NCBI GenBank assembly: GCA_021325365.1
Contig: JAJPHF010000063.1
Location: 29,499-93,498, forward strand
Origin: Pseudomonadota bacterium
Lineage (GTDB): Bacteria > Chloroflexota > UBA6077 > JAJPHF01
Direction of reading: 5' to 3'
DNA: 64,000 nucleotides
Shown here: positions 60,178-64,000 of the stretch, one piece after another
Layout: each line of letters starts with the position of its first letter
How positions within the stretch are numbered: the stretch's first letter is position 1
Notes under the pieces: generated by a model
Seen by the model: only the letters and a program-made list of their open reading frames with translations
Databases searched by the model: none
What the model was told of the DNA's origin: nothing
Position numbers and translations under genes: made by a program

Positions 60178-61593
60178 ATGGTCGCGACGCACGTGGGCGC
60201 GCTAGATACTCGCTTCCGCACCGCGCTGGAGCGCCTCGACGCGGCGGAGCGGCTGCTGAAGGTGCGCAGCCGCGTGGACCCCGAGCTAGAGGTCGCGGGG
60301 CTGGTGAAGCAGCGCGACGGCGACCTGGCCTTCTACTTCGCCGACGTGGCGGGCCACCCGATGCCGGTGGCGGCCAACTTCCTCGCCAGCCCCGCGAACG
60401 TCACGACGGTCTTCGGCCTCGACACCGACGGCGTGCGCGCGGTGATGGAGCGGGGCATCCGCGCTCCGTTGCCCTGCGCCACCGCCGCCGATGGGCCCGT
60501 CCAGGAGCGCGTCCGGCTCGGCGGCGAGGTCGATCTGGGCGAACAGCTACCGATCCTACGTCACACGGCGCGCGACGCCGGCCGCTACGTCACGGCGGGC
60601 TGCGTGATTGCCCGCGACCCGGAAACCGGCGTCCACAACGCGTCGTTCCACCGCCTGCAGCTGCGCGGCCCGCGATCGCTCGCCATCCGGCTGGACCATG
60701 GCCGGCACCTGCGCGCGCTGTGGCAGAAGGCGGCGGCGCGGGGCGAGTCGCTGGAGGTCGCCGTCGTCGTCGGCGGGGACGTGGCGCTCACCTACGCGGC
60801 GTGCAGCCTGGGCGCCATGCTGCCGCTCGACCGCGACGAGCTGGAGGCCGCGTCGGGCCTGCGCGGCGCGCCGCTGGAGCTAGTGCCCTGTCGCACCGTG
60901 GACCTGGCCGCGCCGGCCGACGCCGAGATCGTGCTGGAGGGCGCCATCAGCACGGATGAGTTCGTGGAGGAGGGGCCGTTCGTGGAGTTCCTCGGGCTCT
61001 ACTCGGAAGTCGGCCCGAGCCCGCTCGTCGAAGTACGCGCGCTCACGCACCGCCACGACGCGATCTACTACGCAATCGTCGGCTGCGAGAGCTACATGCT
61101 GCGCAAGTACATCCTGGAGGCGGGCATCCTGTCGCAGCTCAAGCAAGCCGTGCCGATCGTGCGCGACGTGGCGCTGACGCGCGGCGGGCTGTGCCGCTTT
61201 CACCTGGTGATCAGCGTCCACAAGCAGGAGCCGGGCGACGAGGGCTTGCAGCGCAACGCCATCTTCGCGGCCGTCGCAGCGCTCAAAGACCTCGATCAGG
61301 TGATCGTGGTCGACGACGACATCGACATCCACGACCCCACGGACGTCGAGTACGCCGTGGCGACCCGCGTCGAGGCCAGCAAGGACATCCTGCTGCTCCC
61401 CGGCGCGCGCGGCCACGAGTACATTCTCGTTTCCGACCACGGCATTCGCACGAAGGTCGGCATCGACGCGACCGTACCGGTCCAGCGCCGCGACGAGTTC
61501 CGCCGCGCCCAGTACGCGGCCGTCGACCTGGCGGCCCACGACACGGCGACGTCGCCGAGCGGGGCGCTGCCCCGGCCCGCCGCACGCCCGTAG
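60178..61593 (+). CDS. UbiD-family prenylated-FMN-dependent decarboxylase
   Basis: 471 residues from ATG 60178. UbiD motifs: NFHRLQLRGPRSLAIRL-like substrate/FMN region, LELVPCRTVDLAAPADAEIVLEGAI, and the active-site EEGPFVEFLGLY with conserved Glu residues; DHGIRTKVGIDATVP is the typical C-terminal signature. The enzyme would reversibly decarboxylate an aromatic or unsaturated acid and needs prenylated FMN from UbiX, not seen here. It follows eutA-like by 66 bases and precedes hpaB-like by 36. Confidence 0.9.
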   Translation: MVATHVGALDTRFRTALERLDAAERLLKVRSRVDPELEVAGLVKQRDGDLAFYFADVAGHPMPVAANFLASPANVTTVFGLDTDGVRAVMERGIRAPLPCATAADGPVQERVRLGGEVDLGEQLPILRHTARDAGRYVTAGCVIARDPETGVHNASFHRLQLRGPRSLAIRLDHGRHLRALWQKAAARGESLEVAVVVGGDVALTYAACSLGAMLPLDRDELEAASGLRGAPLELVPCRTVDLAAPADAEIVLEGAISTDEFVEEGPFVEFLGLYSEVGPSPLVEVRALTHRHDAIYYAIVGCESYMLRKYILEAGILSQLKQAVPIVRDVALTRGGLCRFHLVISVHKQEPGDEGLQRNAIFAAVAALKDLDQVIVVDDDIDIHDPTDVEYAVATRVEASKDILLLPGARGHEYILVSDHGIRTKVGIDATVPVQRRDEFRRAQYAAVDLAAHDTATSPSGALPRPAARP

Positions 61594-61629
61594 CCCTAGA
61601 CACCCGCCGACGACGCGCAGGAGGCTCGC

Positions 61630-63111
61630 ATGCGCACCGGCCAGCAGTACCGCGAATCGCTGCGCGACGGGCGCACCGTCTACGTCTATGGCGAGCGCGT
61701 CCCCGACGTGGCGAGTCACCCGGCCTTCGCCGGCATCGTGGACACCGTGGCGGGGCTCTACGACTTCGCCGCCGACCCCGCCAACGGGATGATCCACCAC
61801 AACCCCGACGTGGGCACGGACGGCAACAAGACGTTCATGATCCCGCGCGGTCCCGACGACCTGCGCCAGCGCCGCGAGGCGATCGCGGCCTGGGCGCGGC
61901 GCACGAACGGCCTGGTGGGGCGCGGCCCTGACCACCTGGGCTCGGTGCTCGCTGGCATTGCGAGCGCGCCGTCGGTGCTGGCGCGCGGGCGCCCGGAGTT
62001 TGGGGAGAACATCACCCGCTTCTACCAGCGGCTGGTGGCAGACGACCTGTACGTGACCTACGTCATCATTCCGCCGCAGGTCGATCGCACGCAGAGCGCC
62101 GCCGGCCAGGAGGATGCCTTCACGCAGGTGGGCGTGGTGCGCGAGCAGGACGGCGGCATCGTCGTGCGCGGCGCGCAGATGCTCGGCACGGCCGCGCCCA
62201 TCAGCAACTGGCTGTTCGTGAGCTGTATCGTGCCGCTGCGGCCGGGCGACGAGGACTACGCCAACACCTTCCTCGTCCCCATCGACGCGCCGGGGCTGAA
62301 GTTCTACGCACGGCCGCCGTATGCCGTGGGCCGGCCGAGCACTTTCGACTACCCGCTGTCGACGCGCTTCGACGAGACGGACTCGCTGGTCGTCTTCGAC
62401 GACGTGTTCGTGCCGTGGGAGAACGTGCTGGTCTGCCGCAACCTGGAGCTGCTGCGGGCGCAGTACTTCGAGACGGCCTCGCACGTGCTGGGCAACAACC
62501 AGGCGCAGATTCGCCTCGCCGTGAAGCTGCAGTTCATCGCCGGGTTGTCGCGGAAGATCGCCGCCACGACGCGGGTGGACGCCTTTCCGGCCGTGCAGGA
62601 GCGGCTCGGCGAGCTGGCCTCGCTGGCGGCGATGGTCGAGGGGATGGCGCTGGCGTCCGAGGCCGCCGCGACCGTCGACAAGTTCGGCGTGCTACGGCCC
62701 GATCCGCGGTTCCTGTATGGGGCGATGGGGCTGCAGGCCGAGCTGTACCCGCGGGCGCTGCACCTCCTCCGCGAGCTGGCGGGCGGCGGCGTGATCCAGG
62801 TGCCGTCATCGTACAAGGAGCTGCTCGCGCCCGAGACGGCGCCGGACGTGCGGCGCTACGTGCGCTCGCCCGGCGTGCCCGCCGAGGAGCGCATCAAACT
62901 CTACAAGCTGGCCTGGGACATGGTGGGGACGGAGTTCGCCGGGCGCCACGAGCAGTACGAGATGTTCTACGCCGGCGCGCCCTACGTGGCGAAGGGCTAC
63001 GCTTACCGCAACTACCGCTACGAGGAGGCCGTCGCCCTCGTCGACGCCTTCCTCGAGAGCTACGGTCTGGACGATACGGCCGACGGCGCAGCGCCGGGCG
63101 CGCCGCGCTGA
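61630..63111 (+). CDS. 4-hydroxyphenylacetate 3-hydroxylase (HpaB) family flavin monooxygenase
   Basis: 493 residues. HpaB landmarks: MRTGQQYRESLRDGRTVYVYGERV at the start, MIPRGPDDLRQRREAI, EDAFTQVGVVREQDGGIVVRGAQMLGTAAPISN and VFDDVFVPWENVLV. The family hydroxylates phenols with FADH2 from a separate reductase (HpaC), or in vinylacetyl-CoA Delta-isomerase relatives acts on CoA esters; the free-acid hydroxylase role fits this context. Preceded by UbiD, so the product of decarboxylation may be hydroxylated next. No HpaC is seen. Confidence 0.9.
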   Translation: MRTGQQYRESLRDGRTVYVYGERVPDVASHPAFAGIVDTVAGLYDFAADPANGMIHHNPDVGTDGNKTFMIPRGPDDLRQRREAIAAWARRTNGLVGRGPDHLGSVLAGIASAPSVLARGRPEFGENITRFYQRLVADDLYVTYVIIPPQVDRTQSAAGQEDAFTQVGVVREQDGGIVVRGAQMLGTAAPISNWLFVSCIVPLRPGDEDYANTFLVPIDAPGLKFYARPPYAVGRPSTFDYPLSTRFDETDSLVVFDDVFVPWENVLVCRNLELLRAQYFETASHVLGNNQAQIRLAVKLQFIAGLSRKIAATTRVDAFPAVQERLGELASLAAMVEGMALASEAAATVDKFGVLRPDPRFLYGAMGLQAELYPRALHLLRELAGGGVIQVPSSYKELLAPETAPDVRRYVRSPGVPAEERIKLYKLAWDMVGTEFAGRHEQYEMFYAGAPYVAKGYAYRNYRYEEAVALVDAFLESYGLDDTADGAAPGAPR

Positions 63112-63113
63112 GC

Positions 63114-63149
63114 CGTCGGCAGGAGCGGCCCCCGCCGCTCCTGCCGACG
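63114..63149. terminator. Bidirectional terminator hairpin
   Basis: 63114-63129 pairs with 63134-63149 (16 bp, CCCC loop) just past the HpaB stop and before the convergent adaptor gene stop at 63155. GC-rich, without U-tract. Confidence 0.6.
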
Positions 63150-63154
63150 ACCCG

Positions 63155-64000
63155 TCACGAGGTCGGGTTGGGCGTCACGCGGATGGCGTCGCCGTCGTTC
63201 AGGCTCTCCTGGCCGGCGGTGATCACCTGGTCCCCCGCGGCGATGCCGGAGATCACCTCGGTGTTCTTGCCGTCGGTGATGCCCAGCTGGAGATCGCGCT
63301 GCTGCGCCTTGCCGTCCACGTCGACGAACGCCACGCTCTTGCCGCTGCGCTGGACGATCGCCGCGTTCGGGATGAGCACCGCGTTCGGCCGCTCGTCGCC
63401 ACGGATGCGGACCTGCGCGAACATGCCGTCCCGTAGCTGCCCCTCGGAGTTGGTCGGCACGACGCGGGCCTGGAAGGTGCGGCTCTTCTGATCGGCGGTC
63501 GGGGACACCGAATCGACCACCGCCTGGAACTCCTGGCCCGGGAACGCCGAGACGGTCAGCACCGCCGGGCTGCCCTGGTGGACCTGGCCGACGCGCGCCT
63601 CCTCGACGTTCACGTCGACCTCGACGGCGTCGGTGACGAGCGTGACGACCGGGGTCGTCGGGCTGGCGAGCGCGCCCTCCGACATCAGCTTCGCGGAGAC
63701 CACGCCGTCGAACGGCGCCGTGATAACCGCTTCGGCGGCCTGCTCGCGCGCCAGGTCGTAGGCGCCCCGCGCCTGCTCGACGGCGGCCTGCGCCTGCTGG
63801 ATGTCCTCGGGCCGGTTTGGCTCGGCGCGCAGCGCCAGGTTGGCGCGCGCCTGCGCCACGGCCTCTTGCTGCTGCTGGATCTCCTGCGGCGTATTCGGGT
63901 AGCGCCGCAGGGTGAGCGTCTGCTGGGCCTGGTCCACGGCCGAGATGGCGGCCTGCATGTCGGCCGCCTTCGCGCCCGCCAGCGTGTCGGCCAGGCGGGC
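63155..64000 (-). CDS. RND efflux periplasmic adaptor (HlyD/MFP family), N terminus missing
   Basis: The frame stays open to the right edge, so the signal or anchor lies outside the window. Visible parts: coiled-coil hairpin (QQQQEAVAQARANLALRAEPNRPEDIQQAQ), lipoyl-half AVITAPFDGVVSAKLMSEGALAS, beta barrel VEVDVNVEEARVGQVHQGSPAVLTVSAFPG and membrane-proximal NTEVISGIAAGDQVITAGQESLNDGD. It links an inner-membrane RND or MacB-type pump to the envelope. Partner pump genes should lie beyond 64000 or upstream. Confidence 0.88.
   Translation of the reverse strand, partial: ARLADTLAGAKAADMQAAISAVDQAQQTLTLRRYPNTPQEIQQQQEAVAQARANLALRAEPNRPEDIQQAQAAVEQARGAYDLAREQAAEAVITAPFDGVVSAKLMSEGALASPTTPVVTLVTDAVEVDVNVEEARVGQVHQGSPAVLTVSAFPGQEFQAVVDSVSPTADQKSRTFQARVVPTNSEGQLRDGMFAQVRIRGDERPNAVLIPNAAIVQRSGKSVAFVDVDGKAQQRDLQLGITDGKNTEVISGIAAGDQVITAGQESLNDGDAIRVTPNPTS

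Noticed and set aside
60880..62484. 534-codon antisense frame
   Set aside because: It mirrors the UbiD and HpaB genes, has no domain and its composition is that of a complementary-strand shadow.

Overview
The window is very GC-rich bacterial chromosome, roughly 70 % by eye, with strongly GC-biased third codon positions. Gene content (Uma2 nucleases, DUF2851, LivJ-type and NitT-type binding proteins, SH3b/C39 and FecR surface proteins, a SKI2-like helicase, a Dr-type RNB nuclease) and the frequent GTG/TTG starts suggest a Chloroflexota-like organism, perhaps near Thermomicrobia. That placement is inference; no rRNA, tRNA or marker operon is present. Nothing looks like a plasmid or prophage. 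Only the AbrB/Doc pair at about 24 kb has clearly different base composition.

Layout. 0-7 kb: aromatic-compound and small-molecule catabolism (two amidohydrolases, one cut by the window edge, a RidA-like protein, an ABM-domain protein, LigA/LigB extradiol dioxygenase, a cysteine hydrolase) plus a TPM-like membrane protein. 7-14 kb: an XRE regulator overlapping an RNB nuclease gene, DUF2851, Uma2, a Cache/class III adenylate cyclase and a pyroglutamyl peptidase. 14-20 kb: a branched-chain amino-acid-type ABC importer (livHMGF), with its binding-protein gene separated by an oppositely oriented Uma2 gene. 20-24 kb: a TPR lipoprotein and two tandem NitT/TauT-type binding proteins, the second frameshifted. 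24-29 kb: AbrB/Doc toxin-antitoxin, SKI2-like helicase, NrtR-like Nudix regulator, small proteins and a DUF151 nuclease. 30-35 kb: an OmpR/HK two-component system, an exported two-repeat protein and a SCO lipoprotein. 35-49 kb: an exported and envelope protein block (C39 peptidase, two HExxH metalloproteases, SH3b protein, FecR protein, OpgC-esterase fusion, alpha/beta hydrolase) interrupted by a lone molybdenum hydroxylase large subunit.

49-63 kb is the most distinctive region. On the minus strand a NitT/TauT ABC ATPase, permease and two binding proteins share a run with a Rieske oxygenase. On the plus strand follow another binding protein, a double cupin, a lone EutA-like ATPase, a UbiD-family decarboxylase and an HpaB-type flavin hydroxylase. 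Together they look like uptake and oxidative/decarboxylative breakdown of an unidentified aromatic or heterocyclic acid. The window ends inside an RND-efflux adaptor.

Non-coding structure is rich: three long perfect hairpins (19, 25 and 20 bp stems) that do not look like terminators, a 173-bp element with 16-bp terminal inverted repeats that forms the 3' end of livG, dispersed CCCTCACCCC-type repeats, and palindromic operator candidates at or just upstream of the xre, livH, abrB/doc and nrtR-like genes.
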